A stretch of 64,000 nucleotides of DNA, taken from positions 331,567 to 395,566 of the forward strand of contig CBDCPE010000002.1 in the NCBI GenBank assembly GCA_965220055.1. Direction: 5' to 3'. The notes beneath the pieces were generated by a model. The model saw only the letters and a program-made list of their open reading frames with translations. It did not search any database and was not told the DNA's origin. The DNA comes from Bin87 sp965220055. Lineage in GTDB: Bacteria > Chloroflexota > Dehalococcoidia > Lucifugimonadales > UBA3495. Shown here one piece after another: positions 25,381 to 34,812 of the stretch. Within the stretch, counting starts at the first letter, position 1; the number at the start of each line of letters is the position of its first letter. The position numbers were made by a program, and so were the translations under genes.

Positions 25381-28300
25381 TCAGGGGGCCGCTGGGATGT
25401 TGGCCCTGGAGTAGCTCGACCACACGCTGGCTCCGTGTCTGTTCACCGCCTTTACCCGGTACACGTAGCTCCCCTCCTCCACCGCGTTGTCGGTGTAGGT
25501 CGTCGTCGCCGAGCCGGTATTGTCTTCAAGGAGCAGGAACTCGCCGACGTCGTGAATGGCGCGGTCACGCCGGAATATCTGGTAGTGGGTAATGCTGGAA
25601 TCTCCTGGGGCGTCCCAAGTGAGCGTGACCGAGCCGTGGGTCGACGTATTGGAAAGTCCGGTGGGTTTATCCGGAGGGGAACCCGCCGCCACCGCCGCCG
25701 TCGCCTCGCTGGTCAGGGATTCCCCATTGCCCGCATCATCGGTGAACGTCACCCGCACCTTGATGGTCTTGCCCTGGTCGTCGTCGGACAGGGTGTAGGT
25801 CGAATTGGTCTGGCCCACTATGGCGGTGTCGTTGTTGCCGACGGTTCGAATCCACTGGTAGCTGAAGCTCACGTCGTCCAGCCCGTCGGTGTCGGCGATG
25901 TCCGATGTTCCTGCCGTCAGCGGCGTGTCCACCCGGGCCGTGCCGCTGATGGTGGGCGCTCCCGTAGCCGGAGTGTTCGACCTGGCGGCCGCCGCCGCGG
26001 TCGCCTCGCTGGTCAGCGTCTCCTGGTTGCCCCCGTCGTCGGTGAACGTTACCCGTACCTTGATGGTCTTCTCTTCGTCGGCATCCACCACCGCGTAACT
26101 GGAGCCTGTGGCTCCTGCAATGCCCACGTCGTCCGCCAACCACAGATAGGCGAACACCGCGTTGTCCAGACCGTCGGCGTCGGCTATCCCGGAGATGGAA
26201 GCCGCCAACGTTTCGCCCACCCGGGCCGTGCCGCTGATGGTGGGGTGGCCGGTGGCTGGGGAGTTCTGCGCCGGCGGACCCAGTATGGTGTGCGTCACGG
26301 GCACTACGGAAAGCGTCGTGCCGTCCTTGGCGCAGATGCCGCCGGAGTCGCACGGCTCGTTGGGTACCAGGTTGAACTGGATGGCGTCCGTGCCAGCTGG
26401 GTCCAGGAAGAACAGATAGGCGTTTTCCAGTCCCGGCTCCTCGTGAGCCTGGCCACTCAATAGCGTACCGCCGACCACCGACACCGAAGGCGTGGACGCG
26501 GTGAACGATGCCACCGGACGGCTGAAGGCCACCACCACCTGCGGCCGGTCATCCGTGCCGCTGTGGGTCCAGGACGAGAACGGGCTGGACGGGAACTCCG
26601 CCTGCAGCGGCGGTGGCTCCAGGGGTGTTCCCAGGACCTCGTCCGACGGCGGGCCGTCGCCCACGTCGTTGGTGGCGATGACCCGGAACGCATACTCGGT
26701 GCCGCCGGTCAACCCCGTGACGGTGAAGCTGGTGCCGGTCGTGGTGACCTGAGTGCTTTCGGGCGAGGCGTCCGTGTGGCTTTCCTGGCTCTCTATGTGG
26801 GAGCGCGAGGTTCGCCGGGCGCTCTTCGAGCTGGAGTCGTCCGGTTCGTACGCGACCGTGTAGCTGGTGATTGCCGAACCGCCGTCACTGTCGGGCGGGT
26901 CCCAATTCAGCGTCACCTCGTCGACACCGCGGTTGGTTACGCCTACTTTCTGAGGTTGGCCGGGCGCCCTCAATGCCTGGTTCTGTTGTGCGCTTGACCC
27001 CCGAGGCAGGGAGTACACGAAGATCCGGTCCGAATATCCATCCGAGACATATAGGTCGGTACCGTCTGACCAGATATGCCGAGGAAATTTGTTGTCCTTG
27101 CTGGCGTCGGCGTCATGGGTCGGCAGTATTAGGTCCCTGGCGCCGTCGCGGCTCCAATCGCTCATCCTGTAGGCGTAAATCCTGTTGGTACTAACAATAA
27201 GGGTATTCGTAACCCACATGGTGGCGCCGTCCGACCAGATGCCTTGGGGATTGGTGTTGTCCAACCACGTGCGCGTATTGTCCGCCCTGATGAACTGGTT
27301 GGCTCTGGGGTTGTGGTTGTCCGAGAGGATGTCAAAATCTTTATCCGGGTCGCGGCTCTTATCGGACATCCGGTAGGCGTAGATTTTGTTGTCGGACGGG
27401 TCGGCCACCCACATCGTCATCCCGTCCGACCAGATGCCACTGGGCTCGTTGTTCCCCGCGGCCTTCAGGGTATGAAAGTCCTTACTCTCGTCTCGCTGCC
27501 GGGTAGTCATATCGTAGGCGAAGATTTTGTCCTGGCGGCTGTCGGCCACCCACATCGTCATCCCGTCCGACCAGATGCCCCTGGACTTCACGTTCCCGGC
27601 GGCCTTCATGGTCCGGCCGGTGATGTCTTTTTCATCATCGCGGGTCTGGTCCGACTTCCGGTAAGCCCGAATGGTGTCGGGTGTCTCGTTATGGAACTCG
27701 TCGTCCACGACCCAGATCGTCGTGCCGTCCGACCAGATACCATTGAGATCCGACCCCGGCGGTTTGAATGAGTCTTTTAGCGTTGCCTGAGGCAGGCCGC
27801 CCACCATGAAAATGGGCGAGAGGGCGTAGAATTGCTCTTCAAAGCTGCCAGAGTCGATGCCTCCGTCCAGCCCACCGTCCTGGAATTCCGGCCGGCCCCT
27901 GATGGTGAACTGGGAGCCCAGGCAGTAGCTGGGACACGTTCCGTCGCTCTGCGTACCCGTCCAGACCACCACGAAGGTCAATACGTCGCCGTTTTCATTT
28001 CTGGGCTCAACACTGTCCCAGGAGCCGTCGTAGAAATCGTTGTAGTTGTCGGCGATCTTCTCTCCGTTCAGATAGTAGATGGGAACACCGACGTCGGTGG
28101 TGCCAGTGTGGCCGCGGGCGCCAAAACCTGCGGTGCTGCCGACGACCCTGAACTTCGAGCTGTGGCTCCGGATGCTCGCATGACCCTGAACGGCTTGTTC
28201 CCGCACGAAGGCATCGTAATCGGCGATGCTGGAGGAGGAGGCGTCGCGGTCCTCCGAGGTGACGAACAGCAGCCGGAACTGCTCGCCCGGACCGAAGCCG

Positions 28301-30639
28301 TCCGGGATCAGGCTCCAGTTGCTGGGCACTGTTACCCGCTCCCGCTCCCGGTCCTTGCGGGTCACCACCACCGTGTAGGTCTTCGTGGCGGTGCTGTACG
28401 GCACTGCGACTTCGATGGTGACGACGTTCGGCGAAGAACTACCCGCGATAAGCGGCACCGCATCGTTGCCTGTGTAGATGTCCCCGTCCTTTTTGATTGT
28501 GAAGGCGTCCTCGGGACGGTTCAACTCCGCAGTCACCGTGGTGGATACCACCTCGTACGGCGCAGTGCCGGTATAGGTTTCTCGCCTACCGGTGAAGGCC
28601 GGATTGAGGGTCACGCCGCTCAATTTCAGCGCGGAGAGCTCGCCGTCACCGCAGAACAGCAGGCCCAGCCCAGGGGTGTCGCCCTCGTCGTCATAGTCGC
28701 CGTCACCGTTCGCGTCCACCCCGATGAAGTCATGGGCCGGGTCGTCATCATAATCGGGGGCAGTCAACAGATAATTCAACCCTTCGGGCACGCACGCGGT
28801 CAGCCCATTGCCCGCGAATCGTGCGTATTTCAGGCCCTGGAGTTTGCCCAGTTCCTCCGGCATGGGCCCGCTCAACTGGTTGGTGCTCAGAGACAGTTCC
28901 CGCAGGATGGGTAGGCTGCCCAGCTCGGGCGGGATAGTTCCACTCAAATCGTTGTCGGAGAGGTGCAACCTCTGCAGGGTGGTGATGCCGCCCAGCTCGG
29001 GCGGAATCGGCCCGCTCAACTGGTTGTCACTAAGGTACAAGTTCTGCAATTGGGTCAGGCTGCCCAGCTCGGATGGAATCGGTCCGCTCAACTGGTTGCC
29101 GTTCAGGTAGAACTGGAAGAGGCCGGTGAGGCTGCCCAGCTCGGATGGAATCGGCCCGCTCAACTGGTTGCCGTTCAGGTAGAGGACCTGCATGGCGGTG
29201 AGGCTGCCCAGCTCGGACGGAATCGACCCGCTCAACCCGTTGTTTTGAAGGCTCAGGTACCACAGGCCGGTCAGGTTGTCCAGCTCGGGCGGAATCGACC
29301 CGCTCAACCCGTTGTTTTCAAGCTGGAGGAGTCCCACAGCGGTCAGGTTGCCCAGCTCGGGCGGAATCGGCCCGCTCAACTGGTTGTTTTGCAGCAGGAA
29401 GGCCCCCAGGCCGGTCAGGTTGCCCAGTTCGGACGGAATCGGCCCGCTCAACCGGTTGTCATGGAGCGGCAGCGTCTCCAACTGGATGAGGTTGCCCAGC
29501 TGGCTCGGGATCGTCCCGGTCAACATATTGTTGTTGAGGGACATGTCTGTCATGGCGGTGAGGTCGCCCAGTGCGGACGGAATCGGTCCACCCAATTGGT
29601 TGTTGTCAAGTGCCAGAACCTCGAGGAGGATCAGGTTGCCAAGCCCGCTCGGGATCCCCCCGGTGAACTCGTTGCCCGACAGCTTCAGCTCCTCCAACTC
29701 GGTGAGGCTGCCCAGCCCGGACGGGATCGGTCCGCTCAACTGGTTGTTTTGAAGGTGGAGGACCTCCATGGCGGTGAGGCTGCCCAGCCCGGACGGAATC
29801 GTCCCGGTCAACTGGTTATCTTCGAGGGACAGGACCTGCAGTTTGTCAAGGTCGGCGAACGAGGTTGGGATCGTCCCGGTCAAACCACCCTTCCGAACTA
29901 TTACAAGTTTGCCATCGACAAAATCGACCGTTTCGTATCCCTGGTTCGATAGCTCCAGAACGGCCAGGCTGCTGGAAAGGTGGCCCAGCTCGGTCGGGAT
30001 CGACCCCTGTAGATTGTTGTCGGAAAGCGCCAGTTTCCACATTTTGGAAAGGTTGCCCAACTCGGCTGGGATCGACCCATCCAGATTGTTATCACGCAGT
30101 ATCAGGCTGTCAACGCGGCCATCGGTGTCCGTAACAACGCCATACCAGGTGTCGAGAGTCGCGGTGGTGTTCCAGTTGGTGTTGTCATCCCAGTTTGCGC
30201 CACCTGTGCTGTCGTACAGTGCCATCAGCGCGGGCCGATCATCAAATGCTGGCAATACTGGCCCCACGCGGCTACTGTGCGTTATTTCTTGAGCGAAATT
30301 GCTGTCGTAGTAGGTGACCCGCACAGTAATATCTGCACCCAGGTCGGCCTCGACCAACGTGTAGGTGGTGGTCTGAATGCCTCCGGCAAGGGCGATTTCT
30401 GGGGGGGATCCGGTCCATCGGAACCACTGGTAGTAGGTCACACCGAATATGCCGTCGGGGTCGGAGAAGGTGGAGGTGTCCACTGTCAGCGTCTCACCCA
30501 CATGGAGAATCCCGTTGATGGTGGGTTCACCCTGGGTGTTGCCTTGGGCCGCTGAGACTGGGGTGCCCGTCAAGGGCAGAGCCAGCGCCGCCAATGCGAC
30601 GAGCAGGATGGCGAGTTTGGTTACGGCCTTGAGGGTCAT
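25381..30639 (-). CDS. Giant secreted protein: LRR, propeller-like, FN3 and Ig-like domains
   Basis: 1752 residues from ATG 30639 (GGAGGAAC upstream). A signal peptide is followed by an Ig-like unit (about 37-115). About 18 plant-type leucine-rich repeats with consensus LSGPIPSELGSLTxLxxLYL (165-610) come next, then a Ca-binding-like DANGDGDYDDEGD. A cadherin-like sandwich (665-760) precedes about five repeats containing GIWSDGMTMWVAD (940-1190), probably a propeller. FN3, two Ig-like repeats (ATGAPTISGTARVGETL type) and a last FN3 complete it. No sorting signal or membrane anchor at the end (NIPAAP). LRR/FN3 surface proteins are common in host-associated bacteria; adhesion or protein binding is inferred. 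Confidence 0.88.
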   Translation of the reverse strand: MTLKAVTKLAILLVALAALALPLTGTPVSAAQGNTQGEPTINGILHVGETLTVDTSTFSDPDGIFGVTYYQWFRWTGSPPEIALAGGIQTTTYTLVEADLGADITVRVTYYDSNFAQEITHSSRVGPVLPAFDDRPALMALYDSTGGANWDDNTNWNTTATLDTWYGVVTDTDGRVDSLILRDNNLDGSIPAELGNLSKMWKLALSDNNLQGSIPTELGHLSSSLAVLELSNQGYETVDFVDGKLVIVRKGGLTGTIPTSFADLDKLQVLSLEDNQLTGTIPSGLGSLTAMEVLHLQNNQLSGPIPSGLGSLTELEELKLSGNEFTGGIPSGLGNLILLEVLALDNNQLGGPIPSALGDLTAMTDMSLNNNMLTGTIPSQLGNLIQLETLPLHDNRLSGPIPSELGNLTGLGAFLLQNNQLSGPIPPELGNLTAVGLLQLENNGLSGSIPPELDNLTGLWYLSLQNNGLSGSIPSELGSLTAMQVLYLNGNQLSGPIPSELGSLTGLFQFYLNGNQLSGPIPSELGSLTQLQNLYLSDNQLSGPIPPELGGITTLQRLHLSDNDLSGTIPPELGSLPILRELSLSTNQLSGPMPEELGKLQGLKYARFAGNGLTACVPEGLNYLLTAPDYDDDPAHDFIGVDANGDGDYDDEGDTPGLGLLFCGDGELSALKLSGVTLNPAFTGRRETYTGTAPYEVVSTTVTAELNRPEDAFTIKKDGDIYTGNDAVPLIAGSSSPNVVTIEVAVPYSTATKTYTVVVTRKDRERERVTVPSNWSLIPDGFGPGEQFRLLFVTSEDRDASSSSIADYDAFVREQAVQGHASIRSHSSKFRVVGSTAGFGARGHTGTTDVGVPIYYLNGEKIADNYNDFYDGSWDSVEPRNENGDVLTFVVVWTGTQSDGTCPSYCLGSQFTIRGRPEFQDGGLDGGIDSGSFEEQFYALSPIFMVGGLPQATLKDSFKPPGSDLNGIWSDGTTIWVVDDEFHNETPDTIRAYRKSDQTRDDEKDITGRTMKAAGNVKSRGIWSDGMTMWVADSRQDKIFAYDMTTRQRDESKDFHTLKAAGNNEPSGIWSDGMTMWVADPSDNKIYAYRMSDKSRDPDKDFDILSDNHNPRANQFIRADNTRTWLDNTNPQGIWSDGATMWVTNTLIVSTNRIYAYRMSDWSRDGARDLILPTHDADASKDNKFPRHIWSDGTDLYVSDGYSDRIFVYSLPRGSSAQQNQALRAPGQPQKVGVTNRGVDEVTLNWDPPDSDGGSAITSYTVAYEPDDSSSKSARRTSRSHIESQESHTDASPESTQVTTTGTSFTVTGLTGGTEYAFRVIATNDVGDGPPSDEVLGTPLEPPPLQAEFPSSPFSSWTHSGTDDRPQVVVAFSRPVASFTASTPSVSVVGGTLLSGQAHEEPGLENAYLFFLDPAGTDAIQFNLVPNEPCDSGGICAKDGTTLSVVPVTHTILGPPAQNSPATGHPTISGTARVGETLAASISGIADADGLDNAVFAYLWLADDVGIAGATGSSYAVVDADEEKTIKVRVTFTDDGGNQETLTSEATAAAAARSNTPATGAPTISGTARVDTPLTAGTSDIADTDGLDDVSFSYQWIRTVGNNDTAIVGQTNSTYTLSDDDQGKTIKVRVTFTDDAGNGESLTSEATAAVAAGSPPDKPTGLSNTSTHGSVTLTWDAPGDSSITHYQIFRRDRAIHDVGEFLLLEDNTGSATTTYTDNAVEEGSYVYRVKAVNRHGASVWSSYSRANIPAAP

Positions 30640-31255
30640 CGTTGTTCCTCCGTTGAGTGTTGAAGTAGCCCGACCAAGCGGTGCTGGGAACTCCGTCTGC
30701 TCGCGGCACGTCAGTCATGACCGTCCCAGGGTCTCCGTCCATTGGGATAGTTGGAGTGGGTCAAAGGCGGCGCGGGAATCGTGGTGGGCAACGGCGTGGC
30801 TCCATGGAGTGTCCAGGGCGACAGATGTGAGTGGAGAGCTGATGAAGGATGCAGTCTCCCGTGGGGCAAACCAGTAGAGGCGAGCGTGGTTGAAGCGAAA
30901 CGGCCGGGCCTAGCCAAGGCAGGGCGACGAATATCGTGGGGGGTGATTGGTGCGAAAACGCAGCGGGCGAAGACGGCCTCAAGCGTGGTCGTTGCGGCGG
31001 CGGAAGCCGCCGGTGCGCCCGCTGTCTCTATTGCAGGTATTGGCCTGTCGAACGCCAAGTGATTATCTCCCGTCGATGGGCAAGGTCGGCCTCAATTGTA
31101 CAATCCGCGTATAATATATCCGTTACTTTTTGGCCATTTATCTATGACTTCTTGTAACCTTTTGAGATGAATGGCATAATTGCCCCGGTTGGCCCGAATC
31201 CCGCCGCTCAGCGAGGGCGGGAGTAGCGGCCTTCGGACCCAATCGAGGTGACGAG
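30640..31255. other. Divergent intergenic region
   Basis: About 615 bp between the giant secreted gene (leftward) and the sensor-regulator gene (rightward). A TATAAT at about 31111-31116 lies 140 bp before the regulator start, but no good -35 is paired with it. Short frames on both strands lack family features. Confidence 0.4.
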
Positions 31256-33646
31256 ATGAATCGACCGGACGACCCGATGCGGGAGATAGCGGCGCTCAGG
31301 GAACGGCTCTCCAGGCTGAGTGAGGCCAGCCTGCACATCACCGAAGACCTCGACCTCGATGCTGTGTTGCAAGGGGTCCTGGACGGGGCGCGCTCCCTGA
31401 CCGGCGCAAGGATGGGCGGCATCACTACCCTCGACGACTCCGGACAGCTCCAGGACTTCATCACCTCCGGGCTGACGGACGAAGACCACCAGCGATTCGT
31501 CAACCTGCCGGGGGGGCTGGAGTTCTTCGCCTACCTGAGCAAATTGCCCGAACCGCTGCGGCTCGCCGACTTTTCCGCCCATACAACGGCGTTGGGCCTG
31601 CCCGAGATCGGCCCACCCCTGGGGCCGGTGGGCAGCTTCCTGGGCGCGCCCATCCGTCTCCGGGGCGTACGCGCCGGCAACCTCTATCTATCGGACAAGG
31701 AGGGCGGAGGGGAGTTCACACCGGATGACGAGGAGACCTTGGTGATGTTCGCGTCTCATGCCGCGATGGCCATCGCCAATGCGCGGCGGCACCGGGAGGA
31801 GCAGCGGGCCAGGGCCTACCTCGAGACGCTGATCGACACCTCGCCAGTGGGCGTCGTGGTGTTCAACGCCGGGACCGGCGTCCCGGTGTCCCTCAACCGG
31901 GAGGGGAGAAGGCTTGTCGACGGCCTCACAAACCCCGGCCAGACCGCGGAGCAGCTCCTCGACGTGCTGACCTTCCGGCGCGCTGACGGGCGGGAAATCT
32001 CGCTGCGGGAGTTTCCCCTGGCAGAGGCGCTCAGCACGGGCGAGACGGTGCGGGCCGAGGAGATCGTCATCGGCGTCCCCGACGGCCGGAGCGTCTCCGT
32101 GCTGCTCAACGCCACGCCTATCCGCTCGGAAGAGGGACCGGTCGAGTCGGTGGTCGTCACCCTCCAGGACATGACGGCACTGGAGGAGCTGGACCGGCTC
32201 CGTGCCGAGTTCCTGGGCATGGTGAGCCACGAGCTGCGGGCGCCCCTGACCTCCATCAAGGGCTCCGCTGCCACCGTGCTTGGTTCATCCGCCGACTTGG
32301 ACCCCGCCGTGGTCCGTCAGTTCTTCCGGATCATCGACGAGCAGGCCGACCACATGCACGACCTGGTTGCCGACCTGCTGGACGTGGCGCGCATCGAGAC
32401 GGGCACGCTGCCGGTCACTCCCGAACCGGCGGAGGTGGCGGTGCTGGTGGACCGGGCGAGGAGCACCTTCAGCAGCGCGGGAGGCAGGAACAACCTCGCC
32501 ATCGACATCGAGCCCGACCTGCCCCTGGTGATGGCCGACCGGCGGCGCGTCGTCCAGGTCGTCGGCAACCTGCTGTCCAACGCGGCCAAACACTCCTCGG
32601 AGTCGTCCGTCATCCGCATCAGCGCCGTGCGGAAGGACGTTCACGTTGCGATCTCGGTGGCCGACGAGGGGAGGGGCATACCTTCCGAGCGACTGCCGTA
32701 CCTGTTCAGGAAGTTCACCCGGACCGACGGCGACGACCTGGGGAGCGGCGTCGCCGGTTCGGGCCTGGGCCTCGCCATCTGCAAGGGGATCGTGGAGGGG
32801 CACGGGGGCCGGATCTGGGCGGAGAGCGAGGGGCTGGGCATGGGAGCGCGGTTCACCTTTACGATTCCGACGGTCGAGGAGACCGGGAGCCGCACGGCCG
32901 TCGGCCTCCCGCCGCTCTCCGCTCCCGCCGTGCGGCCAGCGGTGGCGGAAGCGGGGGAACGGGTGCGCGTCCTGGCGGTGGACGACGACCCTCGGGCGCT
33001 CCGGTACGTCCGCGACGCCCTCGCCAGTGCGGGCTACACGCCGGTTGTGACCGGGGGCCCGGAGGAGGCGCTCCGACTCGTGGCGGAGGAAAAGCCCGAC
33101 CTGGTCCTGCTCGACCTCATGCTGCCGGGGACCGACGGCATCGAGCTGATGAAGGACATCCTGGGAGCGGGCGACGTGCCGGTCATCTTCCTGTCCGCCT
33201 ACGGCCGGGACGAGCTCATCGCCAGGGCCTTTGACATGGGGGCCGTCGATTACGTCGTCAAGCCCTTCTCGCCGACGGAGTTGGCAGCGAGGATCAGGGC
33301 GGCCCTGCGCCGGCGGGCGGAATCAGAGCCGTCAGAGCCCTACGTACTGGGTGATCTGACAATCGACTATGCCGAACGACGGGTGACCCTTGCCGGTCAT
33401 CCGCTCCCGCTGATAGCAATGGAGTATCGGCTGCTCGCCGAGCTTTCGGCCAACGCCGGGCGGCTGTCGACCTACGAGCATCTGTTGGAACGGGTCTGGG
33501 GCCAGAGGAGCGGCGGCGACGTGCGGCCCATGCGCACCATCGTAAGCAAGCTTCGCCGCAAGCTGGGCGATGACGCGGACAACCCCACCTACATCTTCAC
33601 CGAGCCTCGCGTCGGCTACCGGATGCCCAAGGGTGAGGCGCAGTGA
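31256..33646 (+). CDS. Sensor kinase fused to a receiver and OmpR-type DNA-binding domain
   Basis: 796 residues, start ATG 31256 after GAGGTGA. Order: GAF domain (about 20-170), PAS-like (185-300), HisKA with phospho-acceptor His325 in MVSHELRAPLTSIKG, then ATPase with NLLSNAAKHS, DEGRGIP and GSGLGLAICKG. A receiver with Asp620 in LVLLDLMLPGTDG and Lys in YVVKPFSPTE follows, and finally a winged helix (YVLGDLTIDYAERRVTLAGH to VGYRMPKGE). So sensing, phosphotransfer and DNA binding are in one chain, with no membrane segment visible. The signal and targets are unknown. A decayed copy lies at 10442. Confidence 0.93.
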   Translation: MNRPDDPMREIAALRERLSRLSEASLHITEDLDLDAVLQGVLDGARSLTGARMGGITTLDDSGQLQDFITSGLTDEDHQRFVNLPGGLEFFAYLSKLPEPLRLADFSAHTTALGLPEIGPPLGPVGSFLGAPIRLRGVRAGNLYLSDKEGGGEFTPDDEETLVMFASHAAMAIANARRHREEQRARAYLETLIDTSPVGVVVFNAGTGVPVSLNREGRRLVDGLTNPGQTAEQLLDVLTFRRADGREISLREFPLAEALSTGETVRAEEIVIGVPDGRSVSVLLNATPIRSEEGPVESVVVTLQDMTALEELDRLRAEFLGMVSHELRAPLTSIKGSAATVLGSSADLDPAVVRQFFRIIDEQADHMHDLVADLLDVARIETGTLPVTPEPAEVAVLVDRARSTFSSAGGRNNLAIDIEPDLPLVMADRRRVVQVVGNLLSNAAKHSSESSVIRISAVRKDVHVAISVADEGRGIPSERLPYLFRKFTRTDGDDLGSGVAGSGLGLAICKGIVEGHGGRIWAESEGLGMGARFTFTIPTVEETGSRTAVGLPPLSAPAVRPAVAEAGERVRVLAVDDDPRALRYVRDALASAGYTPVVTGGPEEALRLVAEEKPDLVLLDLMLPGTDGIELMKDILGAGDVPVIFLSAYGRDELIARAFDMGAVDYVVKPFSPTELAARIRAALRRRAESEPSEPYVLGDLTIDYAERRVTLAGHPLPLIAMEYRLLAELSANAGRLSTYEHLLERVWGQRSGGDVRPMRTIVSKLRRKLGDDADNPTYIFTEPRVGYRMPKGEAQ

Positions 33647-33660
33647 GCGAGGGAGGCGAC

Positions 33661-33777
33661 GTGAAACGCAACAGAAGACATCCAGTGATCAAAGGGCGAC
33701 CTCAATGCGAGGGTCAGGCGTTCTTTTTGCTGCACGATGAGTCTGTAGATGTGAATTGGGATTGGTACTGCATCTAA
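33661..33777 (+). CDS. Possible 38-residue ORF after the sensor-regulator
   Basis: GTG at 33661 has GGGAGGCGAC directly before it, a good ribosome binding site, 14 bp after the previous stop. The product (KRNRRHPVIKGRPQCEGQAF then FLLHDESVDVNWDWYCI) is basic then acidic. Unrecognised; could be chance or the start of a broken gene. Confidence 0.3.
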   Translation: MKRNRRHPVIKGRPQCEGQAFFLLHDESVDVNWDWYCI

Positions 33778-33790
33778 TGAGGAGGCGAGG

Positions 33791-33976
33791 ATGAACAAAG
33801 CGGAGTTGGTAGAGGTGAAGGAGGATAGGCTTGCCAACACCGCCGTAGTCGCCTTTCTTGGAGCGCTTCTCATGGGCCAGTCGTGGCGGTTGTGGGAAGG
33901 CTCCGAAGGCACTACGGAGCTGCTCATGTTCACGGTACCGACTATTTGTGGATCGCCGCGGACATTGAGCCAGTGA
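33791..33976 (+). pseudogene. Small ORF truncated by the IS21 insertion
   Basis: GAGGAGGCGAGG precedes ATG 33791. The first 45 residues include a possible membrane helix (NTAVVAFLGALLMGQSW). The frame ends at a TGA formed at the IS21 boundary (33974). A neighbouring frame reads HGTDYLWIAADIEP into the IS end. It may be the 5' piece of the gene that continues on the other side of the IS21, but the link is not proven. Confidence 0.35.
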
Positions 33977-34044
33977 TCGCCAAGGACTATGTACCACCCT
34001 GGGCACGTGGCGATTTTGACTATTATCAGCTTACGGTTTGCCGG

Positions 34045-34812
34045 TCAATCACCTCCGTGGGCGCCCAGCAGGGCGCGGTGTGGTGAGAGTCGCTCGCGAT
34101 AGCTGGTGCCCTCGATGACGATCTGGTAGCTGGCGTTGGCCAGCCGATCGAGGGCGCTGTTGCCGAGGATGGGGTCGTCAAAGAGGCTGAGCCATTCGTC
34201 CACGGCCCGGTTGCTGGTGATGATGAAACTTGACGACCGGTGCCGGTTGAGGATGAGTTCATACAGATCGGCCGACTGCTGAGCGGTGAGGCGGTGCAGC
34301 CCGAGGTCGTCCAGGATGAGCAGGTCTGGGGATAGGAAGGACCGGAAGGTGCGATCCACCGAGTTGTCGACCCTGGCTTGAGCCATGGCCTTGAAGAAAT
34401 CGTCGGCGTGGCTGAAGCGGACGGTGTGTCCGGCACGGACGGCGGAATAGCCGAGAGCCTGAGCCATGAGGCTCTTGCCGACGCCGGCCGGTCCCACCAG
34501 CAGCACGTGCTCGTGCTTGTCCAGAAACTCCAGGGAGAAAACGGCGTCCAGCAGCCGGCGGTCCAGGGTAATTGACGCCGACCAGTCGAAGTCCTCCAGG
34601 CGACAGGTCTCCTCGAAACCGGCGTTGTTGAGTCGAAGTTCGATGCGGCGATGAGCGCGGCGGTTGACCTCGTCGCTGAGAATGATCTCCAGGAAGGAGG
34701 CGTAGTCCAGCTGCTCACGGCGTGCCAGGGCGATGCGCTCGGGCAGCGTGTCGGACAAGGCGCCCAGCTTGAGGCTCTTGAGCAGTGGTGTGAGGTCGGT
34801 TATGCGGGTCAT
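34045..34812 (-). CDS. istB: IstB, AAA+ helper ATPase of IS21
   Basis: 255 residues from ATG 34812 (MTRITDLTPLLKSLKLGALS). Walker A is GPAGVGKS and Walker B LLILDDLG; SSFIITSNRAVDEWLSLFDD is the sensor-like strand. IstB forms ATP-dependent oligomers that select target DNA for IstA. The four-base overlap with istA indicates coupling. Confidence 0.93.
   Translation of the reverse strand: MTRITDLTPLLKSLKLGALSDTLPERIALARREQLDYASFLEIILSDEVNRRAHRRIELRLNNAGFEETCRLEDFDWSASITLDRRLLDAVFSLEFLDKHEHVLLVGPAGVGKSLMAQALGYSAVRAGHTVRFSHADDFFKAMAQARVDNSVDRTFRSFLSPDLLILDDLGLHRLTAQQSADLYELILNRHRSSSFIITSNRAVDEWLSLFDDPILGNSALDRLANASYQIVIEGTSYRERLSPHRALLGAHGGD

Noticed and set aside
29030..29300. Regularly spaced repeats resembling a CRISPR array
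   Set aside because: They are the coding repeats of the LRR domain (72-bp units in frame), with no unique spacers and no cas genes in the window.
28808..29952. Long plus-strand repetitive frames (SGGIGPLNWL and AQLGRNRPAQLV types)
   Set aside because: Antisense shadows of the leucine-rich repeats of the giant secreted protein.
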